A DNA stretch of 64,000 nt from Sulfuricurvum sp. (GTDB lineage Bacteria; Campylobacterota; Campylobacteria; Campylobacterales; Sulfurimonadaceae): contig JAQTTG010000002.1 of the NCBI GenBank assembly GCA_028710885.1, forward strand, positions 129,308 through 193,307, written 5' to 3'. A program made the translations under genes and the position numbers. Of this stretch, positions 8,754-18,253 are shown one piece after another. How positions within the stretch are numbered: the stretch's first letter is position 1; the number at the start of each line of letters is the position of its first letter. The notes under the pieces are model-generated. The model ran no database searches. It saw only the letters and a program-made list of their open reading frames with translations, and was not told the origin of the DNA.

Positions 8754-10145
8754 ATGGATTTACCTGTGCAAAATGAAATATTTTCAAAAGAAGTAGATGC
8801 TCTTTACAATGCACTGCCAGTACCGTTAGTTGCTAATTTTTTTAATACACTGATTCTAGTTTACATTTTAAAAAATCAGATTTCTTCCTCAGCTCTTTTA
8901 TTTTGGGTCATTGCAAATTTGATAATCATTGGCTTTCGATTTTCCGCTTATTATCATTATCGTTTTGCTAAAACTCGTTGTTCTGCTCACACAGCGTATG
9001 TAGTCTATATGTTGGGAATCAGTGCAGCCGGAATTTTATGGGGATCAAGCTACTACTTTTTACTTCCTGCTTCACCTTACCATGCCATGATGCTTCTTAT
9101 AATTATTGGAGGAATGGTAGCCGGAGCTGTTGGTTCGAGTTCGTACCGTCCTGAAAGTTACATATTCTATAACCTATTTGTTATTGCCCCCTACGCATTG
9201 TACTTCATCTTCAATACCTCAACCGATTCTTCTTGGATGATGGGAATTACTCTTGTACTATTTTCCGTAATGATGATCGTCTCGAGTAAAAGATTTCATA
9301 CCAACTTTACTGACGTTGTCTTATTACAACTTCAACAAGAAGAGCTTCTTAAACACCTCGAGGAAGAGAAGCACTATGCTGATCATCTCAATGAAAACTT
9401 ACTCCAAGAAATAATAGAAAAAGAACATTACCAAACTGATTTAGTCGTAGCTTTAGAAGAGGCTCATCAAGCTGCTATCGCTAAAGATGCTTTTTTTGCT
9501 ACCATGAGTCATGAACTCCGCACACCGCTAAATGCTATTATTGGATTTTCACAAATACTCATTCGACGCCCCGATGTAAGTGCTGAGTTATCAAGCTATA
9601 TTGAAAAAATACTCATCTCTGGGAAACACCTTTTAGACTTAGTCAATACAATTTTGGACTTTTCAAAAATGAAAGCCGGTAAAATGGAGCTTCACCGAAG
9701 CACTTTTTCACTCTCAGAACTATTAAAAGATATTTCCATAATGACTGAACCATTGGTACAAAAGCATTCCATTAGCATTCAATATCCAAGCGTTGAAAAT
9801 GTATTTATAGAGGGAGATCGAAAAATGATTCAGCAAATTTTGATTAACCTCCTCAGTAATGCAATCAAATTCTCACCGGAAAATGGACTCATCGCAGTTA
9901 CATTTAAATCAGATCAAAACAATCATTTTAGTGTTTGTGATCATGGAAGAGGGATTGCTGCTGAGCACTTAGAAAGTATCTTTGATCCCTTCTCTCAAGT
10001 AAAAAATTTCACTCAAGATGCTTTAAAAGGTACCGGTTTAGGATTGGCCATAGTTAAAGAGATGGTTCATGCGCATGGAGGAAACATTTGGGTTGAAAGC
10101 ACTCTTGGAATTGGTAGTTGCTTTGAGTTTACAATTCCTAAGTAA
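8754..10145 (+). CDS. Membrane sensor histidine kinase (orphan)
   Basis: The 463 residues have about five to six membrane segments (25-175), a coiled coil (185-240) and a complete HisKA/HATPase_c core. The phospho-acceptor is His253 in ATMSHELRTPLNAI. The N box is INLLSNAIKFSPENG, followed by CDHGRGIAAEHLESIFDPF and GTGLGLAIVKEMVHAHGG. The input part matches no family I recognise; with so little outside the membrane it may sense the membrane itself or a respiratory signal. No response regulator is adjacent. A good Shine-Dalgarno (AAAGGAGA at 8715) lies about 30 nt before this ATG and is better placed for an out-of-frame 20-codon frame at 8734. Confidence 0.9.
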   Translation: MDLPVQNEIFSKEVDALYNALPVPLVANFFNTLILVYILKNQISSSALLFWVIANLIIIGFRFSAYYHYRFAKTRCSAHTAYVVYMLGISAAGILWGSSYYFLLPASPYHAMMLLIIIGGMVAGAVGSSSYRPESYIFYNLFVIAPYALYFIFNTSTDSSWMMGITLVLFSVMMIVSSKRFHTNFTDVVLLQLQQEELLKHLEEEKHYADHLNENLLQEIIEKEHYQTDLVVALEEAHQAAIAKDAFFATMSHELRTPLNAIIGFSQILIRRPDVSAELSSYIEKILISGKHLLDLVNTILDFSKMKAGKMELHRSTFSLSELLKDISIMTEPLVQKHSISIQYPSVENVFIEGDRKMIQQILINLLSNAIKFSPENGLIAVTFKSDQNNHFSVCDHGRGIAAEHLESIFDPFSQVKNFTQDALKGTGLGLAIVKEMVHAHGGNIWVESTLGIGSCFEFTIPK

Positions 10146-10146
10146 A

Positions 10147-10722
10147 TTATCGATTCTCCGCATCCGTAAGAGTTAAACATAAAATCACTTTCTTTCCTTG
10201 TTGATGCAGCGTTTCTGCTGCTTCTGAGAGTGTTGTTCCCGTAGTAACAATATCATCGACCAATATCACCTCTTCATCCTCAAAAGACTTGTAGTGAAAA
10301 CCTCTGGGATTTAACAACCTTTCTTCAACACTTTTTCCTGCATATTTATGATGATGTGTCGCACGAAGTTTTCCATAAAACGGTCTTATATTTTTAGATT
10401 TTAAAGCGCGATTCAGTACTGCCGTATGGCTGTATCCACTCGAGGCATGATCATCGATCCCTATCGAGGCAACTCGATTGTCATAATGCCATTCTTTAGC
10501 GAAAGCCCCGAAAGAACGCTTCGCCAAAATCGTATAAATATAGTACCCGATATCAGTATGTTTAGTCAAAAGAAGAGGTTCGATATCACCATAAGGGAAA
10601 AAGGAAAAAACGGGAATTGAACCAAGTATTTTACGCTTATGAAGTGTCGGTGTAAGAAGATTTTTCTGACAGGAGTGACAAATATGCGAAAAGCTCCAGC
10701 CTTCACATATCATACAGCGCAT
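10147..10722 (-). CDS. comF: ComF-family phosphoribosyltransferase-like protein
   Basis: The 191-residue protein starts with a four-cysteine zinc finger (C3, C6, C15, C18) and ends in a type I phosphoribosyltransferase fold with the PRPP loop VILVDDIVTTGTTL (about 152-165). This is the ComFC architecture, linked in naturally competent bacteria to uptake of single-stranded DNA into the cytoplasm. Its start lies 1 bp beyond the lepA stop, so it is probably cotranscribed with lepA. It converges with the kinase gene, leaving 1 bp between the stops. Competence in this organism is an inference. Confidence 0.88.
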   Translation of the reverse strand: MRCMICEGWSFSHICHSCQKNLLTPTLHKRKILGSIPVFSFFPYGDIEPLLLTKHTDIGYYIYTILAKRSFGAFAKEWHYDNRVASIGIDDHASSGYSHTAVLNRALKSKNIRPFYGKLRATHHHKYAGKSVEERLLNPRGFHYKSFEDEEVILVDDIVTTGTTLSEAAETLHQQGKKVILCLTLTDAENR

Positions 10723-10723
10723 A

Positions 10724-12514
10724 TTAGTCCATTTTAAGAACAGACATAAAGGCTTCTTGCGGAAGCTGCACTTTCCCGATCGCCTTCATCCGTTTTTTAC
10801 CCTCTTTTTGTTTGTCGAGAAGTTTGCGTTTACGGGAAATATCCCCGCCGTAACACTTGGCGGTAACGTTTTTCCCCATGGATTTGACGGTCTCACGAGC
10901 GATAACACGGTTGCCGATAGAAGCTTGAATCGCCACTTCGAAAAGCTGACGAGGAACGATCTCCTTCATGTTCGTCACCAGTGCCCGTCCACGCGTGTCA
11001 GCAGAAGTACGAGGGACGATAACACTCAGCGCATCGACCACATCTCCCGCGACACGGACATCGAGTTTAACGAGATCTCCATCACGAAATTCAATCGGAT
11101 CATAATCGAAACTCGCGTACCCCTTGGAGGTCGATTTGAGCTTGTCATAAAAATCGACGACGATTTCGTTCATCGGCATGACGTAGATGAGCATGACCCG
11201 CGTTTCGTTGAGATACTCCATCTTCTCTTGCATTCCCCGCTTATTGGTCAGAAGGGTAATGACATTCCCCAAATAATCGGTCGGAACGATCACCGTTGCG
11301 CGAACGTACGGCTCTTCGATCCGCTCGATTGTCTGAGGTTCAGGAAGTTCGCTCGGATTTTGTACCTCGATCATGGTTCCATCCGTCTTATAGACTTTGT
11401 AAACAACCGATGGAGCGGTAGCGATGAGATCGAGATTAAACTCACGTTCTAACCGCTCTTTGACCACTTCCATGTGGAGCATCCCCAAAAACCCGACACG
11501 AAATCCGAATCCCAAAGCGATAGAGGTTTCAGGCTCATAGCTAAGAGAGCTGTCATTGAGTTTGAGTTTATCAAGGGCGTCACGTACCGATTCAAACTCA
11601 TCGGTATCAATCGGATACAGTCCCGCAAATACAAACGGCTTCGCAGGGGCATATTCACCCACAGGCTCTTTGGCCGGATGACGTGCATCGGTGATCGTAT
11701 CGCCGACACGGATAGTCCCAACCTCTTTAACCCCCAATATCACGATACCGATCTCACCGCTTTTGATACTTTGGGTTTTTTGGCGACGAAGGGGATGAGG
11801 ATACATCAGCTCTAGCACTTGATGATTTTCATCATTATGCATCAGTTTGACCATCTGCCCAACTTTGATCTCGCCATCAAATACACGCACCAGAGCTATT
11901 GCCCCTTGATACGAATCAAACCACGAATCATAGATAATCGCTTTGGTGGTCGCACTCGGATCACCTACGGGAGCAGGGATACGATCCACGATTGTGTCGA
12001 TCAAGTCGCGGATACCAATCCCTGTTTTCGCGGAAATCATCACCGCTTCAGTCGCATCGATTCCGATGGTTGTTTCAATCTCTTCGGCAACCCGTTCCGG
12101 TTCTGCGGCGGGAAGGTCGATTTTATTGATAACAGGGATGAGTGTAAGGTTATTTTCCATCGCCATATAGACATTGGCGATGGTTTGCGCTTCAACCCCT
12201 TGGGCTGCATCAACGATCAGTAATGCACCGTCCGAGGATGCCAGCGATTTAGAGACTTCATAACTAAAATCGACGTGGCCCGGAGTGTCGATCAGATTGA
12301 GGATATAGTGTTGGCCGTCTTTGACGTAGTCCAAACGGACGCTTTGCGCTTTGATCGTAATCCCACGCTCTTGCTCGATGTCCATCGTGTCCATCATCTG
12401 TTTAGAAAGTTCACGATCGCTTACTGCTCCGCACTCTTGGATGATACGGTCGGCTAATGTACTTTTTCCGTGGTCGATATGGGCGATAATTGAAAAGTTG
12501 CGAATGTTATCCAT
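10724..12514 (-). CDS. lepA: Elongation factor 4 (LepA), ribosomal GTPase
   Basis: The 596 residues are the expected length for LepA, a translational GTPase that binds ribosomes and affects initiation and elongation under stress. G1 is AHIDHGKST, the switch region has [12 protein letters not shown]3 is DTPGHVDF and G4 is NKIDLPAA. The C-terminal LepA-specific domain contains [23 protein letters not shown]-type sequence (here beginning [12 protein letters not shown]). Compared with EF-G it lacks domain IV. It starts after a short leader with a TATAAT element at 12549. Confidence 0.98.
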   Translation of the reverse strand: MDNIRNFSIIAHIDHGKSTLADRIIQECGAVSDRELSKQMMDTMDIEQERGITIKAQSVRLDYVKDGQHYILNLIDTPGHVDFSYEVSKSLASSDGALLIVDAAQGVEAQTIANVYMAMENNLTLIPVINKIDLPAAEPERVAEEIETTIGIDATEAVMISAKTGIGIRDLIDTIVDRIPAPVGDPSATTKAIIYDSWFDSYQGAIALVRVFDGEIKVGQMVKLMHNDENHQVLELMYPHPLRRQKTQSIKSGEIGIVILGVKEVGTIRVGDTITDARHPAKEPVGEYAPAKPFVFAGLYPIDTDEFESVRDALDKLKLNDSSLSYEPETSIALGFGFRVGFLGMLHMEVVKERLEREFNLDLIATAPSVVYKVYKTDGTMIEVQNPSELPEPQTIERIEEPYVRATVIVPTDYLGNVITLLTNKRGMQEKMEYLNETRVMLIYVMPMNEIVVDFYDKLKSTSKGYASFDYDPIEFRDGDLVKLDVRVAGDVVDALSVIVPRTSADTRGRALVTNMKEIVPRQLFEVAIQASIGNRVIARETVKSMGKNVTAKCYGGDISRKRKLLDKQKEGKKRMKAIGKVQLPQEAFMSVLKMD

Positions 12515-12548
12515 TAGGTTTTATTGCTCATTTAGTTTAATTAGTGAA

Positions 12549-12595
12549 ATTATAGCAGAACGCTGCTTAGGAGGGACGGGCATAAAGCCCGAAAG
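12549..12595 (-). promoter_or_regulatory. Hairpin plus -10 element between prs and lepA
   Basis: On the minus strand CGGGC-TTTAT-GCCCG forms a short hairpin right after prs, without a T-run. It is followed by the small palindrome GCAGCGTTCTGC and then TATAAT (12554-12549), about 35 bp before the lepA start. The -35 position is poor. I read this as a lepA promoter with partial read-through from prs. Confidence 0.45.
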
Positions 12596-12601
12596 GAAAA
12601 G

Positions 12602-13531
12602 TTAACTAAAGAGTGAATTAACACTCTCATTATGATAAACGCGACGAATAACTTCAGCGAACAATGGAGCAACACTGAGAACTTTGATTTTATCACTTTG
12701 CCCACTTAATACAAGAGTATTAGAGATAACAAGCTCATCGAGTTCACCATTATTGATGTTCTCAAATGCTTTCCCACTAAGAACACCATGTGTCGCACAC
12801 GCCATAACAGACGTTGCTCCACGTGCTTTTAGAGCTGCAGCTGCTTTAACCATTGTTCCGGCAGTATCGACCATGTCATCGATCATAATAATATCTTTAC
12901 CGGCAACATCGCCTATGATGTTCATGACTTCCGACTCATTCGCTTTTTCGCGACGTTTATCTACAATTACCATATCTAAACCCAGTTTTTGTGCAAAATA
13001 ACGAGCACGTGCAACTCCACCGATATCCGGAGAAGCGATAACTGGATTAGGAAGATTTTTAGAAGCAATATACTCTTGAAAAATAATAGCACCATAAAGA
13101 TTATCTACCGGAATATCAAAAAATCCTTGTATTTGACCTGCGTGCAAATCAATCGTTACGACACGATCAATTCCTGCGGTTTCAAACATATCGGCAACTA
13201 ATTTTGCTGTAATCGGAACACGCGGAGCCGCTTTTCGATCTTGTCGTGCATACCCAAAATAAGGGACTACGGCTGTAATCGAGTTTGCTGATGAACGACG
13301 AAGAGCATCGGTCATAATCAACAATTCCATTAAATTGTCATTCGACGGGGCACCTGTACTTTGAATAATAAAAACATCACGTCCACGAACGCTCTCAGAA
13401 ATTTGAACGTTGATTTCGCCATCGCTGAAACGTTTGATGAGTGCTTTTGAAAGAGGGACGTCGAGTGTTCTGCACACCTCTGCCGCAAATTCCGTACATG
13501 CTGAACCGCTGAAAATTTTGTATCCGCGCAT
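12602..13531 (-). CDS. prs: Ribose-phosphate pyrophosphokinase (PRPP synthetase)
   Basis: The 309-residue enzyme makes PRPP from ribose 5-phosphate and ATP for purine, pyrimidine, histidine and tryptophan synthesis. Motifs present are YFGYARQDRK (ATP flexible region), TIDLHAGQIQGFF and the PRPP loop DIIMIDDMVDTAGTM. Length is normal for class I enzymes. PRPP links this gene functionally to purD, guaA and trpF elsewhere in the window. It is transcribed with lepA and comF downstream. Confidence 0.98.
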   Translation of the reverse strand: MRGYKIFSGSACTEFAAEVCRTLDVPLSKALIKRFSDGEINVQISESVRGRDVFIIQSTGAPSNDNLMELLIMTDALRRSSANSITAVVPYFGYARQDRKAAPRVPITAKLVADMFETAGIDRVVTIDLHAGQIQGFFDIPVDNLYGAIIFQEYIASKNLPNPVIASPDIGGVARARYFAQKLGLDMVIVDKRREKANESEVMNIIGDVAGKDIIMIDDMVDTAGTMVKAAAALKARGATSVMACATHGVLSGKAFENINNGELDELVISNTLVLSGQSDKIKVLSVAPLFAEVIRRVYHNESVNSLFS

Positions 13532-13610
13532 TGAGTTTATCCTGTTGCCTTTAGATTGGCGCGATTATAGCGAGAGGTGTCTTAGTGGGAGATAATAGGG
13601 AAGAGTTTTA

Positions 13611-13694
13611 TCCGTTCGCCCTGAGTTCGGTCTCCCCCCTTGAGTATGTCGAAGGGTAAAATATTCATAGCTCGACAAGCTCACAACGAGCGGA
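13611..13694. repeat. REP-like extragenic palindrome between argJ and prs
   Basis: The spacer holds CCGTTCGCCCTGAG at the left and the near-inverse CGACAAGCTCACAACGAGCGG at the right (split here at 13671-13694), with TTGAGTATGTCGAAGGG in the middle. These are degenerate forms of the CTTGTCGAAGG/GTTCGACAAGCTC extragenic palindromes scattered through many bacterial genomes. It lies downstream of argJ and upstream of prs and could form a structured 3' end. Confidence 0.55.
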
Positions 13695-13705
13695 AAAAAA
13701 ATAGT

Positions 13706-14893
13706 TTACGTTCTATAATCCGCATTAATTTTGACGTATTCATGCCCCAAATCGCATCCGTATGCGGTAAACTCCCCATCTTGCAGACCGATATCACAAT
13801 GAATCGTAAAGGCACTTTTTTGCATTACTGCAGCGGCAAGGGGTTCTAGTTTTTCATCAAAAAGCAATTCCCCTTTTTTATAGACGCAAATATCATCAAA
13901 CCAGATGCTCAAAAATGCTTCATCACACATGATTCCACTCGCACCTACTGTCGACGCAATGCGCCCCCAGTTTGGGTCTTGCCCAAAAAGGGCTGTTTTA
14001 ACCAACAACGAATTGCTGAGTGCTTTCGCGGCGATTTCTGCTTCTTTATGGTTGATCGCGCCCGTCACTTTATAGGTCACTAGTTTCGTCGCACCTTCTC
14101 CATCACGCACCATCTCTTTAGCCAAAAAAAGCATAATGGATTCTAAAGCTTCTTTAAATGCTTCTGCATGAAATACTCCGCTCTCTCGGTTAGCCATAAC
14201 AAGAACCGTATCGTTGGTTGATGTATCTCCATCAACACTTGCTGCATTAAACGTTGTATGAACACACTCGTCTAAAATATTTTGCATCATCATTTTATCA
14301 ACTGCTGCATCAGTAGTAATAAAACAAAGCATTGTAGCCATTGCCGGATTTATCATCCCGGCCCCTTTTGCCATAGCTCCGATTTTAAATGATTTACCAT
14401 CCTCCAAAACAACTTCATAAGCAATCCGTTTGGCAAATGTATCGGTTGTCATTATCGCTTCAGAAGCACTGATACCATCACGTTGAGAGAGGTCAAAATG
14501 CATAGCCCCTTCAACAATTTTAGTTTTCGGAAGACGTACTCCTATAACACCGGTTGAGCTCATTACAGGATGAAGAATATAAGGAAACTGTTCTTGAACG
14601 GCATTTAATACCTCATCAATATCATCAATCCCTGCACGCCCCGTCATAGCATTGGCATTTTTAGAGTTAATGAGGACAAAGTTTCCTTCAAAATCCCCTT
14701 TTGCACGAAAATGACGAATAGGAGCTGCCGTCATTTTATTGGTTGTAAATACCGATGCAATCGCGCATGGCTTTTCTGAATAAATAAATGCCAAATCTTT
14801 GGCACCCTCTTTTTTTAAACCAATATGGATTCCCTCAGCAAAAAAACCCTCTGCCGCACATACGCCACCCTCAATACGATTTAGATTATACAT
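13706..14893 (-). CDS. argJ: Arginine biosynthesis bifunctional protein ArgJ
   Basis: The 395-residue ornithine acetyltransferase recycles the acetyl group from N-acetylornithine to glutamate; bifunctional members also make N-acetylglutamate from acetyl-CoA. The self-cleavage site that separates alpha and beta chains is seen in KGAGMINPAMATML, with the new N-terminal nucleophile Thr in ATML. The DPNWGRI motif and C-terminal end near YVKINADYRT are typical. A good ribosome-binding site (CAGGAG) precedes the ATG. No other arginine gene is adjacent. Confidence 0.96.
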   Translation of the reverse strand: MYNLNRIEGGVCAAEGFFAEGIHIGLKKEGAKDLAFIYSEKPCAIASVFTTNKMTAAPIRHFRAKGDFEGNFVLINSKNANAMTGRAGIDDIDEVLNAVQEQFPYILHPVMSSTGVIGVRLPKTKIVEGAMHFDLSQRDGISASEAIMTTDTFAKRIAYEVVLEDGKSFKIGAMAKGAGMINPAMATMLCFITTDAAVDKMMMQNILDECVHTTFNAASVDGDTSTNDTVLVMANRESGVFHAEAFKEALESIMLFLAKEMVRDGEGATKLVTYKVTGAINHKEAEIAAKALSNSLLVKTALFGQDPNWGRIASTVGASGIMCDEAFLSIWFDDICVYKKGELLFDEKLEPLAAAVMQKSAFTIHCDIGLQDGEFTAYGCDLGHEYVKINADYRT

Positions 14894-15006
14894 GGTTGAA
14901 TGCTCCTGAATAAAAAGAATATTTTAGTATATGATTTATTATAAATAGAGAAAAAAAGCTAAAGATTGAAATTACAAGTATAAATTGAAGTTTTTAGAGG
15001 GAAATA

Positions 15007-15022
15007 TGGGAGTAAACTCCCA
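15007..15022 (-). terminator. Hairpin downstream of rpmB
   Basis: TGGGAG-TTTA-CTCCCA forms a perfect 6-bp stem about 25 nt after the rpmB stop, followed only by TATTT. Probably a weak terminator or 3' stabiliser. Confidence 0.4.
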
Positions 15023-15046
15023 GATACGAAAATTTCTGTTAGGAAA

Positions 15047-15235
15047 TTACGAATCTTTTTTTAGAGTGCGAAGCTCAGAAGCAGCGATTTTAAGTTTTTT
15101 CGTCGTACCATCTTCAAGTGTTACACGAACCGTGCGAAGATTTGGTAAAAAACGACGTTTTGTTCTATTTTTCGCGTGAGAAACGTTGTTCCCGCTCATT
15201 GGGCCTTTACCGCTAATAGCACATCTTCTTGCCAT
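15047..15235 (-). CDS. rpmB: Large ribosomal subunit protein bL28
   Basis: I chose the start at 15235 because bL28 begins [12 protein letters not shown] and AAGGAG lies 9 nt upstream; an in-frame extension to 15283 would add 16 residues not found in the family. The 62-residue protein has the typical block [16 protein letters not shown] and ends with the basic ASELRTLKK. It is a structural protein of the 50S subunit. The gene stands alone with its own promoter. Confidence 0.97.
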   Translation of the reverse strand: MARRCAISGKGPMSGNNVSHAKNRTKRRFLPNLRTVRVTLEDGTTKKLKIAASELRTLKKDS

Positions 15236-15254
15236 TTTGAGGCTCCTTGCGTAA

Positions 15255-15283
15255 ATTTTAGTTGCGAATTCTATCCTAGTCAA
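15255..15283 (-). promoter_or_regulatory. Promoter of rpmB
   Basis: TTGACT (15283-15278) and TAAAAT (15260-15255) on the minus strand are 17 bp apart. The -10 is about 20 bp before the chosen ATG, which leaves a short leader holding the ribosome-binding site. Confidence 0.65.
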
Positions 15284-15381
15284 CCCAAACTTTACCTTAA
15301 AAATTATTCACTTATGACCATAAAGGCTCTTTTAATCTATCCGTCATTACAATAGAGAAAAACATTGGACAGCCAAGCAAC

Positions 15382-16173
15382 GTGATAACAAAAGAAGATA
15401 TAGACCTTTACATCAAAAATATCCCTGCAACTCCTTCAGTGGTGCGTCAAGCACTCGAATATGTACGAGCCGGAGATTTACCAAAAGCGGCAAAATGTGC
15501 AGAAGAAGACCCTGCACTAAAACTTTATCTCAAAACCCTCGTAAATCGCCCCATCTATGGATTTCGAAATGAGGTTAGTGATATGTCTCAAATTTTTGGG
15601 ATTTTAGGAACATCAACTGCCCAACAAATTTTATACAGTTACCTTATGAGTTTATTGGTCCCAAAAGAATGGTCCTTGTTTTCCCTCAGCAATCAAGCAT
15701 TTTACGACTTACAAGCTTCCCTCAGCCGAAAATGGGAAAAGATATTAAAACATCTTCATTTACTCAATCATGACAATGAAAGCGCTATTACGTTACTCCC
15801 TGCAAGTATTATCGTATGCGATGCTTTATTTGCAGCACATAAAAATGAAGTTGAACAATTACGAAGTGTCAAAGCGCTCGACTACAACACTATCCTTCAA
15901 CGTCTAAGCAAACGTAGTTTGTTCGATATTTGTAGTGATATATCTGTTAAATGGGAGATGTCTTCTACTATTAGCCGTATTGTCTATGCTGCTTCAGGAA
16001 CAGATTTAGAGATACAAGGAGACGAAAAAATTCTGGCTAAATGGATGCATTTACTTTTATTTTATGAACTTTCCCAAAGTGTTTACGTTTCCGCAGGACT
16101 CAACGATTTTATCGATTTTCACATTGATTTTGTTCAAGATATCTATGAATCTTTTATGCAGGTGGTAGGATAA
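15382..16173 (+). CDS. HDOD-domain signalling protein
   Basis: The 263-residue protein starts with GTG; no strong ribosome-binding site is visible, so the start is tentative. Residues 10-200 look like an HDOD domain: IPATPSVVRQALEYVRAGD, then EDPALKLYLKTLVNRPIYGF and an internal GILGTSTAQQIL. HDOD domains are catalytically inactive relatives of HD phosphohydrolases, common in chemotaxis, c-di-GMP and stress signalling. It ends one base before the CheX-fusion gene, so the two are surely cotranscribed. Role is inferred from that pairing. Confidence 0.75.
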   Translation: MITKEDIDLYIKNIPATPSVVRQALEYVRAGDLPKAAKCAEEDPALKLYLKTLVNRPIYGFRNEVSDMSQIFGILGTSTAQQILYSYLMSLLVPKEWSLFSLSNQAFYDLQASLSRKWEKILKHLHLLNHDNESAITLLPASIIVCDALFAAHKNEVEQLRSVKALDYNTILQRLSKRSLFDICSDISVKWEMSSTISRIVYAASGTDLEIQGDEKILAKWMHLLLFYELSQSVYVSAGLNDFIDFHIDFVQDIYESFMQVVG

Positions 16174-17568
16174 ATGAGAGCAACGGTTAAAGGGCGTGTC
16201 GGTGTTTTTCATCCACAAGGATTTTTAGATGGTAATAATGCCCCTTCGTATCTCACACTAGAAGATATCAAAGCGACTGAAAATCTAAATATAGATATGC
16301 TACTCGTATCTCTCAAAAAAGTAATTTTTTTCAATAAAAATGGTTTGGATGTTTTTATTAAACTCTTGATCAATATTCGTAATCAAAAACATATTTCTGT
16401 AGGATTGTGTGATTATGACCATACTAAATTCAAAACTATTAACAGTTTTTATGGTGATACACTCAATTTTTCTCTCTTTTTGACCGAAAAAATCGCTGAA
16501 TTATTTGCCCCTAACAATAAAAGTGATACAAGAACGGTCCTTCTTTATAATGATGATCCTTCCCAACGTTCTGCAATGGCTATTGAACTGTTCGATTACG
16601 GACACAACCCGATCATTGCACAAAGTAAAAAAGAGTTTGATGAAAAGAAAAAATCTCCGGATCTCTATTACGCCATTATCGAAGATACTTATCTTGGATT
16701 ATTTGGACAAAAAATTGCTACTCGGGTTACAGGTAATGCCATAATCTATACCATCGCAAATTTTTTAGATGCCGAAATCGGGAATACATTCAATATTGCT
16801 TATCACAATAATTCACTGAATGTTGGATTTCGCCTCTTTATCTTTGATGCGTATAAAGTGGTCTCTATGAATGTCCACGCACTCAATTTTTTCACCAAAC
16901 TCGCCTCATCAGCTGCAGAGTACAATGCCTCTATCTGTTTTGTCGGCCTAACTTTTGAAAAAACGCCACAAAGCTTTAAAAATGATCTTGAAGATGCCGG
17001 AATGCTCTTTTTTGACAATATGGATGATATTCTTAAAAATAAAGATCTTCTCCAAGAACTTGGGGGAAGCAGTGCAACAGCAACTAAACAAATCCGAACA
17101 CTTAATAAAGCGCTCGTTAATGAACTCCCTCATTTTATCGATGCAACCGTCTCAACTATCGCTATGATGACCAATGCCCAAGCTTCCAAAGAATCAATGA
17201 ATGTTCAAATATTAGATGTTAAAAATGCCGATAACCAATATGCTAGTTCTATCGGTTTTTACGGTGATGTTGATGGTATGATTATTCTGGTTTTTCCCAA
17301 AGAGATTGCTAAAAAAGCATGCGAGCTTCTTATAGGTGAAACAACCGAGGATGAAGAGACTATTTTAGACTCTTTAGCAGAGTTTGTTAATATCATTGGC
17401 GGTCGAGCTAAAACCCTTTTGGCAGAAAAAAAGCACCACGTTGATATCACACTTCCTCGTACTTATCCAAATGTTTCATCATTAATGGAAATGGCTCAAA
17501 ACAAAAAAGGGGTTCAAGTCAATTTGAGTTTTGAGGGAAGCAACTTTATCTTTTTCCTTACGAGATAG
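16174..17568 (+). CDS. STAS-like/receiver-like/CheX fusion, probable CheY-P phosphatase
   Basis: The 464 residues look like three modules. Residues 1-105 resemble a STAS domain (VKGRVGVFHPQGFLDG, then LLVSLKKVIFFNKNGLD). Residues about 117-235 are receiver-like (TVLLYNDDPSQRSAM, then AIIEDTYLGL) but poorly conserved. Residues about 305-464 are a CheX domain with the phosphatase signature D399-x3-E403-x2-N406 in DSLAEFVNIIGGRAKTLL. Known CheX proteins remove phosphate from CheY-P. The fusion suggests a scaffold that joins partner binding with phosphatase action. Module boundaries are approximate. Confidence 0.75.
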   Translation: MRATVKGRVGVFHPQGFLDGNNAPSYLTLEDIKATENLNIDMLLVSLKKVIFFNKNGLDVFIKLLINIRNQKHISVGLCDYDHTKFKTINSFYGDTLNFSLFLTEKIAELFAPNNKSDTRTVLLYNDDPSQRSAMAIELFDYGHNPIIAQSKKEFDEKKKSPDLYYAIIEDTYLGLFGQKIATRVTGNAIIYTIANFLDAEIGNTFNIAYHNNSLNVGFRLFIFDAYKVVSMNVHALNFFTKLASSAAEYNASICFVGLTFEKTPQSFKNDLEDAGMLFFDNMDDILKNKDLLQELGGSSATATKQIRTLNKALVNELPHFIDATVSTIAMMTNAQASKESMNVQILDVKNADNQYASSIGFYGDVDGMIILVFPKEIAKKACELLIGETTEDEETILDSLAEFVNIIGGRAKTLLAEKKHHVDITLPRTYPNVSSLMEMAQNKKGVQVNLSFEGSNFIFFLTR

Positions 17569-17610
17569 TTTTTTCGCTAAAATAACGAAAATAGAACTAA
17601 GGTATCCATC

Positions 17611-18252
17611 ATGCTCATCGCTCCCAGTGTCCTTTCAGCCGATTTCGGTAATTTAGCGCGTGATGTCCGTGCCATTTGTGATGCGGGATGCGATTTGGTG
17701 CATGTCGATGTAATGGACGGTCATTTTGTCCCTAATCTCACCATTGGGCCTGTTGTAGTAAGTGCCATTGCCGCTGCGGCTACTAAACCGCTCGACATTC
17801 ACCTGATGGTGCAAAACAATACTTTTTTTGTTGATTTATTTGCCCCATTAAAACCGCAATACATTTCATTTCATATTGAAGAAGAAAAAAATCCTCACCG
17901 TCTTATCCAGTATATCCGTTCTTTGGGTATTAAACCCGCAATCGTCTTAAATCCACATACCCCAGCAGAAGCAATCGAGTATCTGCTCGGTGATTTAGAC
18001 ATGGTACTTGTCATGTCTGTCAATCCTGGATTCGGCGGACAAAAATTCATCCCTACCGTTGTAGAAAAAATCAGACGATTAAAAGCTCTTCGAGACCATA
18101 TTAATCCAAACTGCCTTATTGAAGTCGATGGTGGTGTCGGCAGTTCTAATATCGCCATCCTGAAAGAGGCAGGTGTTGATATCTGTGTCGCCGGAAGTTA
18201 TGTATTTGGTGCTACAGATTATAAAACCGCTATTGAAAGTCTGAAAATTTAA
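17611..18252 (+). CDS. rpe: Ribulose-phosphate 3-epimerase
   Basis: The 213-residue TIM-barrel enzyme interconverts ribulose 5-phosphate and xylulose 5-phosphate in the pentose phosphate pathway. Signatures are IAPSVLSADFGNL at the start, LVHVDVMDGHFVPNLTIGP with metal and catalytic residues, MSVNPGFGGQKF and IEVDGGV. Length is normal. trpF follows 1 bp after the stop. Confidence 0.97.
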   Translation: MLIAPSVLSADFGNLARDVRAICDAGCDLVHVDVMDGHFVPNLTIGPVVVSAIAAAATKPLDIHLMVQNNTFFVDLFAPLKPQYISFHIEEEKNPHRLIQYIRSLGIKPAIVLNPHTPAEAIEYLLGDLDMVLVMSVNPGFGGQKFIPTVVEKIRRLKALRDHINPNCLIEVDGGVGSSNIAILKEAGVDICVAGSYVFGATDYKTAIESLKI

Positions 18253-18253
18253 G

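Noticed and set aside
10757-12457. Several plus-strand frames opposite lepA
   Set aside because: lepA is complete with all GTPase motifs; the opposite frames have Arg/Asp-rich sequence typical of antisense shadows.
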